A DNA stretch of 64,000 bases from Arthrobacter crusticola (GCF_004357995.1 NZ_SMTK01000004.1:124001-188000); one strand, 5' to 3'; shown: positions 38,160-47,385, numbered from the stretch's first letter. Numbers and translations are program-made. The notes: generated from the sequence alone by a model not told the origin.

Positions 38160-38245
38160 GCGCGAGTGGCGGAACGGCAGACGCGCTGGCTTCAGGTGCC
38201 AGTATCCGAAAGGGTGTGGGGGTTCAAATCCCCCCTCGCGCACCA
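38160..38245 (+). tRNA. tRNA-Leu (CAG)
   Basis: An 86-nt class II tRNA with long variable arm: acceptor arms GCGCGAG / CTCGCGC, anticodon stem CTGGC / GCCAG with CAG in the loop TTCAGGT, T-arm GGGGG-TTCAAAT-CCCCC. CCA is encoded at 38243-38245. Confidence 0.97.
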
Positions 38246-38250
38246 CGACT

Positions 38251-38286
38251 AAAACACCCCGGCCCGGCGGCCGGGGTGTTTTTTGT
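38251..38286 (+). terminator. Terminator after tRNA-Leu
   Basis: A perfect 14-bp stem (38251-38264 / 38269-38282) with loop CGGC and a T-rich 3' end, 5 bp behind the tRNA. In the other direction it may also help end dnaE2 transcription, because the left arm starts with AAAA. Confidence 0.92.
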
Positions 38287-38334
38287 TGTCCGGTGTCGTC
38301 TGTTGTCAGGAATCCGCGGCCGGGCCTGGGTGGG

Positions 38335-41300
38335 TCAGCGGAAGTCCCGGGAACGCGTGGTCGCCTTGAGCTGGAGCACCTCGATCCGGTCGGCCACCAG
38401 GTTTACGACCCCTTCGGCCGAGCGTTCCAGTATCCCGCGGACAATCACACTGCTGGCTTCCCGGGCCACCCGGCGGTAGCGCTGCCACACGCCCACGGAG
38501 CAGATCACATTGACCAGGCCGGTTTCGTCCTCAAGGTTCATGAAGGTGATCCCGCTGGCGGTTGCCGGGCGCTGCCGGTGGGTCACCACCCCTCCTGCCT
38601 CAACCCGCCGCCCCGGTTCGGTCACCTGCAGCTCGGCCGCGCTGAGGGCGCCCCGGCGCTTCAGCCTCGCCCGCACATGCCGCACCGGATGGTCATCGGG
38701 GGTGATCCCGGTGGCCCATAGATCCGAGCCCACGGCGTCGATCCCCGACAGTTCAGGCAGCAATGGCGGCTGGATGTAGACGGCCGTTCCCTTGATCTGT
38801 CCCTCCCGTTCGGTGGCGGCCGGGCCGGCGTTCCACAGGGCCTCCCGCCGGGACAGGCCCATTGAGTCGAACGCCCCGGCGGCGGCGAGCAGCTCAAGCT
38901 GCGCGGCAGTGAGTTCGGTGCGCCGGACCAGGTCGCCCATGTCCTCGAAGGGGCCAGAACTGGCGCGCTCGTCCACGATCCTCCGGGCGACCTTCGCACC
39001 GATGGACTGGACGCTGTCCAGGCCAAGGCGCACGGCATAGTTGCCGTCCCGACGGTGCCGGGTCGAATCGAACGGGATGCTCCGGTCGAACGGTTCGACC
39101 GGCGGCTGCTGGTCCTCGACGCAGCAGTCAGCTCCGGTGGTGCGGCCCCGGCGTTCCGACCCGGGGGTGAAACCCGGAAGGGGTTCAAGGCCGGCGTAAA
39201 CCCCGGAGCGGAGGATATCCGGGCGCAGCACCTGGACCCCGTGGCGGCGGGCATCGGCGACAAGGGTCTGCGGTGAGTAGAAGCCCATGGGCTGGGCCCG
39301 CAGCAGTGAGGCGAGGAAGGCCCCCGGGTAGTGGAGCCTCAGCCAGGCGCTGACGTAGACCAGCAGCGCGAAGCTGATGGAGTGGCTTTCCGCGAAACCG
39401 AAGTTCGCGAATGCCTGGATCTTGTTGTAGATGGCATCGGCCGTATCCGGGGGGATCCCCTTCGCGGCCATGCCCTCGTACAGTCGGGCCTTCAGCGATT
39501 CGATCCGTTCCTCGCCGCGCTTGGAGCCCATGGCGCGGCGCAGGAGGTCGGCGTCGGCCCCCGAACAACCCCCGACCACCATGGCCATCTGCATCAGCTG
39601 TTCCTGGAACAGCGGCACGCCGAGGGTCCGCTCAAGGACGGGCTCGAGTTCCGGATGGAGGTAGCGGACCTCCTCCTCCCCCATTTTGCGCTTGATATAG
39701 GGGTGGACCGCCCCGCCCTGGATGGGCCCCGGCCGTACCAGTGCCACCTCGATGACCAGATCGTAGAACTGACGGGGCTGCAGCCGGGGAAGCATTCCCA
39801 TCTGGGCCCTGCTCTCCACCTGGAAGACCCCCACCGAATCGGCGAAGCACAGCATGTCATAGACGCCCTGTTCCTCCTTGGGAATGGTGGCCAGCTCCCA
39901 TTTCTCGCCGAAGTGTTCCTCCACCAGGTCGAAGTTGTACTGGATTGCGGCGAGGATCCCGAGGCCGAGCAGGTCGAACTTCACCAGCCCCATCCACGCG
40001 CAGTCGTCCTTGTCCCACTGCAGGACCGTGCGCCCCTCCATCCTTCCATGCTCGATGGGGCATACTTCTCCCACGGGCCGGTCCGTGAGCACCATGCCGC
40101 CCGAATGGATGCCCAGATGCCGCGGAAAGGTCAGAATGCTCCGGGCGAGTTCCACCACTGGTTCGGGGATGTCGTGGTCGGTGCTTGAGACAAGGCCTCC
40201 CCAGCGCTCCACCTGCTTGGACCAGGCATCCTGCTGTCCGGGGCTGTGCCCGAGCGCCTTGGCCATGTCCCGCACCGCGAACTTGGGACGGTAGGTGATG
40301 ACATTGGCCACCTGGGCGGCGTTGAACCGCCCGTACTTGCGGTAGACGTACTGGATGACCTCCTCGCGCCGGTCCGAATCGAAGTCGACGTCGATATCGG
40401 GCTCCTCATCGCGCATGCTGGAGAGGAAGCGTTCGAAGGGCAGCTGGTACTTGATCGAATCCACGGCGGTGATCTCCAGCAGGTAGCACACGGCCGAATT
40501 GGCCGCCGACCCCCGCCCCTGGCACAGGATGCCCTGGCTCCGTGCAAACTGAACCAGATCGTGGACGATGAGGAAGTAGCCCGGAAAGTTCTTGCTCTCG
40601 ATGACATCGAGCTCCCGCTGGATCCGGTCCCGGACCTCCTCCCGGCCGGGATAGAGCCGGTCCGCCCCCTCCCACACAAGCCGGCGCAGGTAGCTCATCT
40701 GCGTGTGGCCCTCCGGCAGGTCGAGGTTTGGCAGGCCGGGCCGAACGCTGCGCAGCCGGAACGCCAGGTCCGCCGCCAGGTCGACGGTGCGCTCCACGGC
40801 GCCCGGGTACTCCCGGAACCTCGCCGCCATTTCGGCGCCGCTGCGCAGGTGCGCGGTGCCCGCCGCCGGAAGCCAGCCGTCCATCTGGTCGAGGCTCCGG
40901 CGCGCCCGGACCGCCGCCAGTGCCGTGGCGGTCCGGTACCGGCCCGGGTCGGCGTAGTGAACATTGTTGGTGGCCACCAGCGGCAGGCCCAGCCCGGCGG
41001 CCAGCGCGGCCAGGGCGTCGTTGATGACACTGTCGGTGGGATTGCCGTGGTCGAAGAGTTCGACGGCCACGTTGTCCCGGCCGAACAGTTCGGCCAGGTG
41101 CCGCAGTTCGGTTTCGGCCGCGGGTGCGCCTCCGGAGGCAAGGGCCTGCCGCACGGTGCCCTTCCGGCACCCGGTGAGGATGAAGAAGTGGCCCGCGGAC
41201 TGCGCGGCGAGCTCCCCGACGTCGTACCGGGGCCTGCCCTTCTCCGCACCGCTGGAAAGCTGCGCCGCGGTGATGGCCCCGGCCAGGCGGTGGTAGCCGG

Positions 41301-41757
41301 CCGATCCCCGGGCCAGGACCAGCAGGTGGCTGCCTTCGGGGTCCGCCTCCCCGTTCTGGGGCTTGGACAGCCCGAGGGAGAGTTCGGCGCCGTAGATGGT
41401 GGAAAGTCCGGAGTGCTTTTCGGCCGCCTCGGCGAAGCGGACCGCCCCGTACAGCCCGTCGTGGTCGGTCAGGGCGAGTCCCTGCAGCCGGAGCCGCCGG
41501 GCCTCCTCAATGAGGTGCTCGGGGCTTGAAGCCCCGTCGAGGAAGCTGAAATTCGAGTGCACGTGGAGTTCGGCATAGGGCACCGCGGGGCCGGCCTCCG
41601 GTTCGGAACCGGACGGCTGGGTGTAGGGCTGGCGCTTGCGCGACCATGCCGGGCTGTCCCCACCGTCGGCACCCGGCGGAGGCAGCCCCGGCCGGGTCGA
41701 ATCCGAAAGATTCCGCTCAAAATCCGACCACGGTACGGGCGGGTTGCTCCATCCCAT
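38335..41757 (-). CDS. dnaE2: Error-prone DNA polymerase DnaE2
   Basis: A 1140-residue C-family polymerase for translesion synthesis. An N-terminal PHP domain starts with AELHVHSNFSFLDGAS near residue 62. The polymerase palm includes PDIDVDFDSDRREEV with the catalytic aspartates and GRGSAANSAVCYLL. Helix-hairpin-helix and C-terminal OB-fold segments follow. A ~60-residue Pro/Ser-rich extension precedes the PHP domain. The start has AGGAGG 6 nt upstream. It lies 82 bp behind imuB and forms the actinobacterial mutasome with ImuA and ImuB. Confidence 0.95.
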   Translation of the reverse strand: MGWSNPPVPWSDFERNLSDSTRPGLPPPGADGGDSPAWSRKRQPYTQPSGSEPEAGPAVPYAELHVHSNFSFLDGASSPEHLIEEARRLRLQGLALTDHDGLYGAVRFAEAAEKHSGLSTIYGAELSLGLSKPQNGEADPEGSHLLVLARGSAGYHRLAGAITAAQLSSGAEKGRPRYDVGELAAQSAGHFFILTGCRKGTVRQALASGGAPAAETELRHLAELFGRDNVAVELFDHGNPTDSVINDALAALAAGLGLPLVATNNVHYADPGRYRTATALAAVRARRSLDQMDGWLPAAGTAHLRSGAEMAARFREYPGAVERTVDLAADLAFRLRSVRPGLPNLDLPEGHTQMSYLRRLVWEGADRLYPGREEVRDRIQRELDVIESKNFPGYFLIVHDLVQFARSQGILCQGRGSAANSAVCYLLEITAVDSIKYQLPFERFLSSMRDEEPDIDVDFDSDRREEVIQYVYRKYGRFNAAQVANVITYRPKFAVRDMAKALGHSPGQQDAWSKQVERWGGLVSSTDHDIPEPVVELARSILTFPRHLGIHSGGMVLTDRPVGEVCPIEHGRMEGRTVLQWDKDDCAWMGLVKFDLLGLGILAAIQYNFDLVEEHFGEKWELATIPKEEQGVYDMLCFADSVGVFQVESRAQMGMLPRLQPRQFYDLVIEVALVRPGPIQGGAVHPYIKRKMGEEEVRYLHPELEPVLERTLGVPLFQEQLMQMAMVVGGCSGADADLLRRAMGSKRGEERIESLKARLYEGMAAKGIPPDTADAIYNKIQAFANFGFAESHSISFALLVYVSAWLRLHYPGAFLASLLRAQPMGFYSPQTLVADARRHGVQVLRPDILRSGVYAGLEPLPGFTPGSERRGRTTGADCCVEDQQPPVEPFDRSIPFDSTRHRRDGNYAVRLGLDSVQSIGAKVARRIVDERASSGPFEDMGDLVRRTELTAAQLELLAAAGAFDSMGLSRREALWNAGPAATEREGQIKGTAVYIQPPLLPELSGIDAVGSDLWATGITPDDHPVRHVRARLKRRGALSAAELQVTEPGRRVEAGGVVTHRQRPATASGITFMNLEDETGLVNVICSVGVWQRYRRVAREASSVIVRGILERSAEGVVNLVADRIEVLQLKATTRSRDFR

Positions 41758-41839
41758 GGTCGCCTCCTGATTGGTGGTGGTGGTTTGGCCGGCGCATCGG
41801 CCGGCGGGTCAGTACATCAGTGGTCAGTGCACCAGCGCA

Positions 41840-43444
41840 TCAGTCATAGGTGGCTTCGGCCCACCACCGGTGGTCCTCGAGGAGGAACAGCCAGGCCGAC
41901 CCCGACGGATCGACCAGCTGGAACCGGTTCAGGACGCGGCCCGCCGGATCCCACCAGCGCTCGGTGATCGGCCAGGGCCCGGCCCAGGACTGCACCGGCC
42001 ACCGTGGTCCGGCGTTCCGGCCGGCCGAAAAAAACGCAGGGTCCGCGCTGAGCACCCCCCGGCCGTCGACGTCGACTCCGTTTCCCGCGGCATCGACGAC
42101 GACGGCCGGAACCGGTTCGGCGAACACCGTGGCGGGGACGGGCCCCGGCAGCCTCCCGGGCCAGGGCAGGTTCCGGTCCCGGGGAAGCGTTCCCGCGGAG
42201 CCGGGGGGTGCGTCCCCCCAGGGGATGTAGACGCGGCGGTCCGCCAGGAGGCGCCCGCCGGCAATAATCGCGGTGAGGACGGCACCGTGGCCGAGCATGC
42301 TCTGGATCCGGGCCAGGCCGTGGTGGACGCTCTCGTCGGGGCCCGTTCCCCACAGCCCGTCGGCATGGTCGCCGAGGTCCTCCACGGTCACCGGATCCAC
42401 GTGCACCCGGGTGATGCCCGAGCTCAGGCCGCTGTCGGCGTTCCTTCCCCCCTGCAGCTGCCACCGCACCCGGTCCACCACGTCGTCGGCGTCGAACCAG
42501 CGGGGGTGCTGCCAGGTGCGCTCGGACACCTCCCCGGAATCGCTGCTCAACACCACCCGCAGGACCGTGCAGACAAGCCCGGCGCCCCGCAGCCGGCCGA
42601 CGAAGGCTTCGGCGGACATCCGGAAGGCAAAGGCCAACTGGTCGATGCGCACCAGCGGCGGCTCGAAATCGACGGCGGAGTCCAACTGCGGCGGGGGCAG
42701 GCGCGGCACCACGGCCGCGGAGTCGATCCCGCTGGCCATCCGGTGCGCCAGCGCACCCTCTTCACCGAACCGGTTGCGGACATCCGCCGCCTTCAGTGCG
42801 GCGAAGTCACCAAGCGAGCGAATTCCCAGGCGGCGCAGCAGCACCGCGAGCTTCGGCTGGTCGAGGACGTCGAGGGGAAAGGTGCTGAGGAACCAGGGGG
42901 AGCGCCCGGGCGGGATGATGCACAGCGGCGCGTCGGCGTCGTCGGTCTCCTCGGCGACCCGGGCCGCCTGTTCGGCGGCGAACAATCCGTCGGCGATCCC
43001 GATCCGCACATCCGCCAGGCCGATGGCTGCAAGGGTCGTGAAGACGACGGAGGCCAGCTTCTCCTCGCTGCCGTAGTAACGGGAGGGGCCCTTGGCCCGG
43101 ACCGCGCACAGGCCCGGCCGGAGAACCTGCACCCCGGGCAGGATGGCTTCAACGGCGGCGGTGACCGGTTCGAAGCTGCGCTGGTCGAGGTCCGGGTCGT
43201 AGGGAAGGCAGATCAGGTGCGGGCACCGGGCCTGGGCCTCGCGGACCCGCAGCCCCCGGCGCACCCCGTCCTGGCGGGCGGCCGGGGAACAGGCAAAAAC
43301 CTCTCCCTTCGCCATCAGGGCAAGGGCCGCATCGGCCTCGAGGGAATGTTCACGCAGGGCGGCCGTGATCGGCCAGTCCGGGCACCACAGCAGGAGGGTT
43401 CGGGTGGCGGGCGGGGAGCCGTCTCCGGGGGGTTCGCTGTCCAT
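41840..43444 (-). CDS. imuB: ImuB, catalytically degenerate Y-family polymerase
   Basis: A 534-residue Y-family protein. The N-terminus reads RTLLLWCPDWP where active polymerases have the metal-binding aspartate motif, so it is probably inactive and acts as adaptor between DnaE2, ImuA and the clamp, as known for mycobacterial ImuB. It retains the HhH region (LRRLGIRSLGDFAAL) and little finger. The start is ATG 43444, sharing one base with the stop of imuA (TGATG); the open frame further upstream overlaps imuA. Confidence 0.92.
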   Translation of the reverse strand: MDSEPPGDGSPPATRTLLLWCPDWPITAALREHSLEADAALALMAKGEVFACSPAARQDGVRRGLRVREAQARCPHLICLPYDPDLDQRSFEPVTAAVEAILPGVQVLRPGLCAVRAKGPSRYYGSEEKLASVVFTTLAAIGLADVRIGIADGLFAAEQAARVAEETDDADAPLCIIPPGRSPWFLSTFPLDVLDQPKLAVLLRRLGIRSLGDFAALKAADVRNRFGEEGALAHRMASGIDSAAVVPRLPPPQLDSAVDFEPPLVRIDQLAFAFRMSAEAFVGRLRGAGLVCTVLRVVLSSDSGEVSERTWQHPRWFDADDVVDRVRWQLQGGRNADSGLSSGITRVHVDPVTVEDLGDHADGLWGTGPDESVHHGLARIQSMLGHGAVLTAIIAGGRLLADRRVYIPWGDAPPGSAGTLPRDRNLPWPGRLPGPVPATVFAEPVPAVVVDAAGNGVDVDGRGVLSADPAFFSAGRNAGPRWPVQSWAGPWPITERWWDPAGRVLNRFQLVDPSGSAWLFLLEDHRWWAEATYD

Positions 43445-44244
43445 CAGGAGTTCATCAGGGTGGGCCAGAAGAGGGGATCCCCGCCGTCGGAGGAGACCGG
43501 GGTGCCATCGCTGGCGGGGAGGTGCCCGCCGGCCGGATCCCGCAGCCCGTGCTGCAGGTCGGCAAGCCAGAGGTAGGCGTGACGGGACCTGCCCGAGGGG
43601 TGGGTGGCGGTGATCTTCATCCGGCGGGCGCGCAGGTGGCCCCTCCCGGAGCCCAGTCCCTCCCATGCACTTTCGGCGACACCCAGGGTTGAGTCGCTCT
43701 GCTGCCAGCTCCCCAGGGTGATCATGGCGGCCCCGCGCTGCCGAAGCCTCGCCTTGAGCCGGGCCGTATCGGTGGGGGCGAGGTGTTCGGGTGCGCGCGT
43801 CAGGACCACCGACACCACATCGACCAGGGCCGCGGTCACAGTGAGCCACTGGGCTCCCGGGGCGGGCACCAGGATCAGCCGGTCAAGGTTGATTCCGAAT
43901 TCCCGCGCTGCCTCCACGCTGAACTCGGGCAGGCCGACCACCCCGCACCAGGCCCCCTGGGCCGAGGGTCCGGCCAGCAGCGCCATGGCCAGGGCGGCGG
44001 AGTTCCGCACCGAGTAGGAGCCCCCGGACTGCAGGCCGCCGCCGGGCAGGATCCTCGCCAGCGCCGGAACCGTGGGAAGCCGCTTCGAGTCCAGCCGGCT
44101 GGTCTGCATCTGGTTGATGCGCTGCTGCAGGTCCACCGGAAGGACGGCCGGAGACGGCGTGGTCATCAGCCGGGGACCGGACGCGCCGGAACCGGAGAAG
44201 GACGGCTCGTCCTGCTCAAGGGCGCCTGCGGCTGGTGGAGTCAC
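43444..44244 (-). CDS. imuA: ImuA-type mutasome protein
   Basis: A 266-residue RecA-like protein without an obvious intact Walker A motif (ILPGGGLQSGGSYSVRNSAALA in its place). It is the first gene of the imuA-imuB-dnaE2 operon and corresponds to ImuA', needed for damage-induced mutagenesis in mycobacteria. The start is GTG 44244 without ribosome binding site; an ATG at 44166 is possible. A LexA-like box lies 11 bp upstream, and a promoter placed around it would start the RNA at or near the GTG. Confidence 0.85.
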   Translation of the reverse strand: MTPPAAGALEQDEPSFSGSGASGPRLMTTPSPAVLPVDLQQRINQMQTSRLDSKRLPTVPALARILPGGGLQSGGSYSVRNSAALAMALLAGPSAQGAWCGVVGLPEFSVEAAREFGINLDRLILVPAPGAQWLTVTAALVDVVSVVLTRAPEHLAPTDTARLKARLRQRGAAMITLGSWQQSDSTLGVAESAWEGLGSGRGHLRARRMKITATHPSGRSRHAYLWLADLQHGLRDPAGGHLPASDGTPVSSDGGDPLFWPTLMNS

Positions 44245-44254
44245 GACTCAATAT

Positions 44255-44270
44255 TCGAATACGTGTTCTA
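44255..44270. promoter_or_regulatory. LexA (SOS) box of the mutasome operon
   Basis: TCGAATACGTGTTCTA matches the actinobacterial LexA consensus TCGAAC-N4-GTTCGA at 10 of 12 fixed positions. On the minus strand a TTGACT (-35-like, 44274-44279) lies just upstream and an AT-rich -10-like segment overlaps its end, so LexA would block RNA polymerase directly. Confidence 0.75.
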
Positions 44271-44378
44271 TTAAGTCAATCGGAGGCCACGGCCCGGGAA
44301 GAGCCTCAAATGTGCTACGCAGTGGAGGAAAACCGGCGTTAAAAGCGGTTCATCCGGACAACGGCTGTTCCTGCGCGG

Positions 44379-44792
44379 CTACTTCTTGTCCGGGCGCGGA
44401 GCGGGGTCCTGTTGGGCCCGCTGGGCGTTGCGCTCCTTGACGCGGGCGGCCTCGGCCCGCACCTCGGCCTGGGTGGCGCGTTCGGTGACGAGCCAGGCCG
44501 GGGGATCCTGAAGCAACGCCGTGATCTGCGCGGTGGTCAGTGCCTCCGTGACGCCGCCGCGGGCCAGCCCGCTGACGGAAATCCCCAGCTTCTGCGCCAC
44601 CACGGGACGGGGGTGCGGCCCGTTGCGGCGCAGCTCGGCAAGCCACTCCGGCGGGCTCTGCTGCAGTTCGTTGAACTCTCCACGCGTCAGTTCCCGCTCC
44701 TGGAATTCCGAGGGTGCGGCGGGCAGGAAAATGCCAAGTTTCTTGGCCGCGGTGGCCGGCTTCATGGTCTGCGGGGTTTTTGCGGGGGTCAT
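44379..44792 (-). CDS. DUF5997 family protein
   Basis: A 137-residue cytoplasmic protein that I assign to DUF5997 by its segments KPATAAKKLGIFLPAAPSEF, PPEWLAELRRNGPHPRPVVA and ALTTAQITALLQDPPAWLV. The part VAQKLGISVSGLARGGVTEAL looks helix-turn-helix-like, so DNA binding is possible but unproven. The end is Lys/Arg/Gln-rich. TACGCT ends 6 nt before the ATG and there is no ribosome binding site, so the transcript is probably leaderless. It is divergent from the LysR-type gene at 44851, 58 bp away. Confidence 0.8.
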   Translation of the reverse strand: MTPAKTPQTMKPATAAKKLGIFLPAAPSEFQERELTRGEFNELQQSPPEWLAELRRNGPHPRPVVAQKLGISVSGLARGGVTEALTTAQITALLQDPPAWLVTERATQAEVRAEAARVKERNAQRAQQDPAPRPDKK

Positions 44793-44850
44793 GATCCAAG
44801 CGTAACCGTCCCCGGCGCTGCCCCGGCCGCCGGTGGACTAGGGTGAGGTT

Positions 44851-45588
44851 GTGCCAGAGTTCAAGCCCCGAACGCTTTCCGTGGGCTTCGTCGCCGGCGT
44901 CACCCCGGGCAAATGGGTGGGCCGGTGGCGGGAGCGGCACCCGGATGTGCCGCTGGAGCTGCAGCAGTACGGCGACGACGCCGTGGCCGCCCTGCACTCC
45001 GCCGCCGCCGACGTCCTCTTCGTCCGGCTGCCCGTGGACCGCGAGAACCTGTTCATCATCCCGCTGTACGAGGAACAGGCAGTGGTGGTTTCCTCCAAGG
45101 AGCATGAAATCTCGTTGTACGACGAGGTGCCGCTGGCCGAGCTCGAGGCGGAGAACCTGCTCGATGTCGCGGAGTGCGGAGGCCCGGCGGGAGCGGTGGA
45201 GGTGGCGGCGTCGGGAGCCGGCGTCGTGGTGCTCCCGATGTCCCTGGCCCGGCTGCATGCCCGCAGGGACGCGGTGCACCGGCCGGTGCCTGAACTTCCG
45301 GGAACCACGATCGGCATCGCCTGGCTCGAGGGGAACGACTCGCAGGACGTCGAGGAGTTCATCGGGATCGTGCGCGGCAGGACCGCCCGCAGTTCGCGTC
45401 AGCCCTCGGCCGCGGACGGGCCGCGGAAAAGTGCGTCGCAGAAGGCATCGGCGCGGAAGGCGGCCCAGCAGGGGTCGAAGAAGCAGGCCGCACCGTCCGG
45501 CGCCAAGCCCGAGCCCCGGAAGGGCTCCGGGAAAGCAGGAAAGCCAGGCTCGGGGACGCCGCAGAACCGCCGGGGCCGGCGCCGCTGA
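44851..45588 (+). CDS. LysR-type effector-binding domain protein without HTH
   Basis: A 245-residue protein. Residues ~8-172 match the periplasmic-binding-like effector domain of LysR regulators (LSVGFVAGVTPGKW at the start, the usual domain opening). The N-terminal DNA-binding helix-turn-helix is absent, and the 58-bp gap to the divergent DUF5997 gene leaves no room for it. The last ~70 residues are Lys/Ser/Ala/Gly-rich and strongly basic. TAGGGT ends 6 nt before the GTG start, suggesting a leaderless mRNA. It may sense a ligand for DUF5997 or bind nucleic acid by its tail; both are guesses. Confidence 0.8.
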   Translation: MPEFKPRTLSVGFVAGVTPGKWVGRWRERHPDVPLELQQYGDDAVAALHSAAADVLFVRLPVDRENLFIIPLYEEQAVVVSSKEHEISLYDEVPLAELEAENLLDVAECGGPAGAVEVAASGAGVVVLPMSLARLHARRDAVHRPVPELPGTTIGIAWLEGNDSQDVEEFIGIVRGRTARSSRQPSAADGPRKSASQKASARKAAQQGSKKQAAPSGAKPEPRKGSGKAGKPGSGTPQNRRGRRR

Positions 45589-45735
45589 GGATGCCCGGTT
45601 CCCGGGAATCCCCGCCGTTGAGGTCGCCGCGAGTCTGCAGGTAACCACGCTTTGGGCGCCGCGGAGGGTGGTGAGCTGCAGTTTCGACGGGTTGGGTGGG
45701 GCCCGGATCGCCACGCCGCGGCCGGCGGACCCCCC

Positions 45736-46470
45736 TCAGGCCTCGAAGTGCGTCTCGGGCTCGCCCTGGCCGATTGAGGCCACCACGGAGGCGGCGATAT
45801 CGCGCACCTTCCGGTTGCGGCTGCTCGAGACCGCCTTGAGGATGTTGAAGGCCTCCTGCTGGCTGCAGCGGTTCTGGGCCATGATGATCCCGATGGCGAT
45901 ATCGATGGCGGTGCGGGATTTCATCGCAGCCTTGAGGTTGGACACCGAGTCGCTGTGCTGGGCCAGGCGGACCGAGAGCATCAGCGCCTTGGAGGTCTGG
46001 CGGACGAATCCCTCGGCGGTGCGGATCGACTCCTCGTCGAAGCCTCCGTTCTGCATGGAGTAGACGTTCAGCGCCGCCATCGTTCCCGCTTCGAGGTCGA
46101 AGGGCACTCCAAGGATCGACTGCACCCCGTGCTGCGAAATATCGGACAGGTAGTCGGGCCACCGTTCATCGGTGGCCACGTCCGCCACGTGGACGGTCCG
46201 GTGCTCAACGCAGGCGGTCAGGCCTGGTCCGTCCGCGTGGCGGTACTGGATCTCGTCGAGCTCCTTGGCCTCGGGGCTGCTGCTGGCCACGGTGCCCGCC
46301 CGCCTGCTCCGGAGAAGTGTGACTCCGCAGAGCACCTCGCCGGTGCGGTCAAACAGCTGGTTGGCCGAAAACGCCGCGAATTCGTTGAGGAATTCTTCGA
46401 CATCGTCGGTTTCGAGGATGAGTTCCTGAAGGTAGTCGGTGGGTGTTTGCCCGGCAACCCTGTCGGCCAT
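45736..46470 (-). CDS. GAF-ANTAR antitermination regulator
   Basis: A 244-residue sensor-regulator. A GAF domain spans about 20-165 (DGPGLTACVEHRTVHVADVATDERWPDY, GVQSILGVPF). An ANTAR RNA-binding domain follows at ~180-235 (KSRTAIDIAIGIIMAQNRCSQQEAFNIL). ANTAR proteins bind paired hexaloop RNA hairpins and prevent termination. The GAF ligand and the target RNA are unknown. The ATG at 46470 has AGGA upstream; an in-frame start 57 bp upstream is less likely. Confidence 0.88.
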   Translation of the reverse strand: MADRVAGQTPTDYLQELILETDDVEEFLNEFAAFSANQLFDRTGEVLCGVTLLRSRRAGTVASSSPEAKELDEIQYRHADGPGLTACVEHRTVHVADVATDERWPDYLSDISQHGVQSILGVPFDLEAGTMAALNVYSMQNGGFDEESIRTAEGFVRQTSKALMLSVRLAQHSDSVSNLKAAMKSRTAIDIAIGIIMAQNRCSQQEAFNILKAVSSSRNRKVRDIAASVVASIGQGEPETHFEA

Positions 46471-46642
46471 GATCTCTGGTCCTGTTTCGTTCGGTCGTCC
46501 CAGATGGAGCATCGGCCGCTGGCGCACCCCACGGATTCAGGGACCGATGCACAAACTCCGGAAGTGTTCGTGATCGGCCTTCTGCTAGACCGTTAACAAG
46601 CCTACACACTACAAGATTGTGGCTTCGTGTCGAAGGCCGCAC

Positions 46643-46670
46643 CCGGACACCGCCCCGTGGCGGTGTCCGG
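46643..46670 (-). terminator. Hairpin behind dps
   Basis: A perfect 12-bp stem (46643-46654 / 46659-46670) with loop CCGT, 14 bp behind the dps stop codon. No T-run follows leftward, so termination may be weak. Confidence 0.6.
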
Positions 46671-46683
46671 TCCGGGTGACGGG

Positions 46684-47172
46684 CTAGGCGGAGGCGGCCC
46701 GGGCGGGCTCGGTCACCTCGGTGGTCGGCTCCATGTTTTCGGCCTCGACCATCCACGCGTACTGCTCGAGTTTCTCGATGAAACCGTGGAGGATGTCGGC
46801 GGTCGTCGGATCTTCCTCGTCGACCTGGTCGTGGACGTCGCGCATGCGCTGGACCGCCGACTCGAGCATGCGGACCACCCGGGGAATGGTCTCCTGGGTC
46901 GAGACGAGCCCGGCCGGGAACTGGTCGATCGAGGTGTTCGAGGCCACTGTGGCGCTGCGGCCGTCGGGAACCGCGTGCAGGGCGCGCATGCGTTCGGCGA
47001 GCTGGTCGGTGAACAGCCGGGCATCGTCGATGATTTCATCGAGCTGCAGGTGCATGGTTCGGAAGTTCTTGCCGACGACATTCCAGTGAGCCTGCTTGCC
47101 CTGCAGGTGGAGTTCGATCAGGTCGACCAGGACTGACTGCAGGTTATCGGTCAGTGCGGATGATGCCTTCAA
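46684..47172 (-). CDS. dps: Dps-type DNA-binding ferritin
   Basis: A 162-residue Dps protein, which forms dodecamers that store iron and protect DNA under starvation and oxidative stress. The ferroxidase motif HWNVVGKNFRTMHLQLDEIIDDA is complete, and KLEQYAWMVEA is the typical C-terminal helix. The start is TTG 47172 with GGAGG 4 nt upstream. It is divergent from the SRPBCC gene across a 213-bp, partly AT-rich spacer. Confidence 0.93.
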   Translation of the reverse strand: MKASSALTDNLQSVLVDLIELHLQGKQAHWNVVGKNFRTMHLQLDEIIDDARLFTDQLAERMRALHAVPDGRSATVASNTSIDQFPAGLVSTQETIPRVVRMLESAVQRMRDVHDQVDEEDPTTADILHGFIEKLEQYAWMVEAENMEPTTEVTEPARAASA

Positions 47173-47385
47173 AGGTCCTCCAGACGTAGGAACGATGCCC
47201 GCTGGGGCTCGGCCAACCGGCGCGTTTCCGGAGGAAAAGGACCGTCATCCGGGAACCGCGCATTGGCCAAATCCAACGGATCTGCATATCATAAGGGTAC
47301 TTATTGTTTGATTATCTTGCGAATCACGTGGAGTCCAAGCCGGCCGCGGACAGCGGTCCCGGCGCCACCCAAGGAGGAACGCGTT

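Noticed and set aside
44350..45714. 454-residue minus-strand frame over DUF5997 and the LysR-type gene
   Set aside because: Shadow in another frame; both real genes have recognisable domains.
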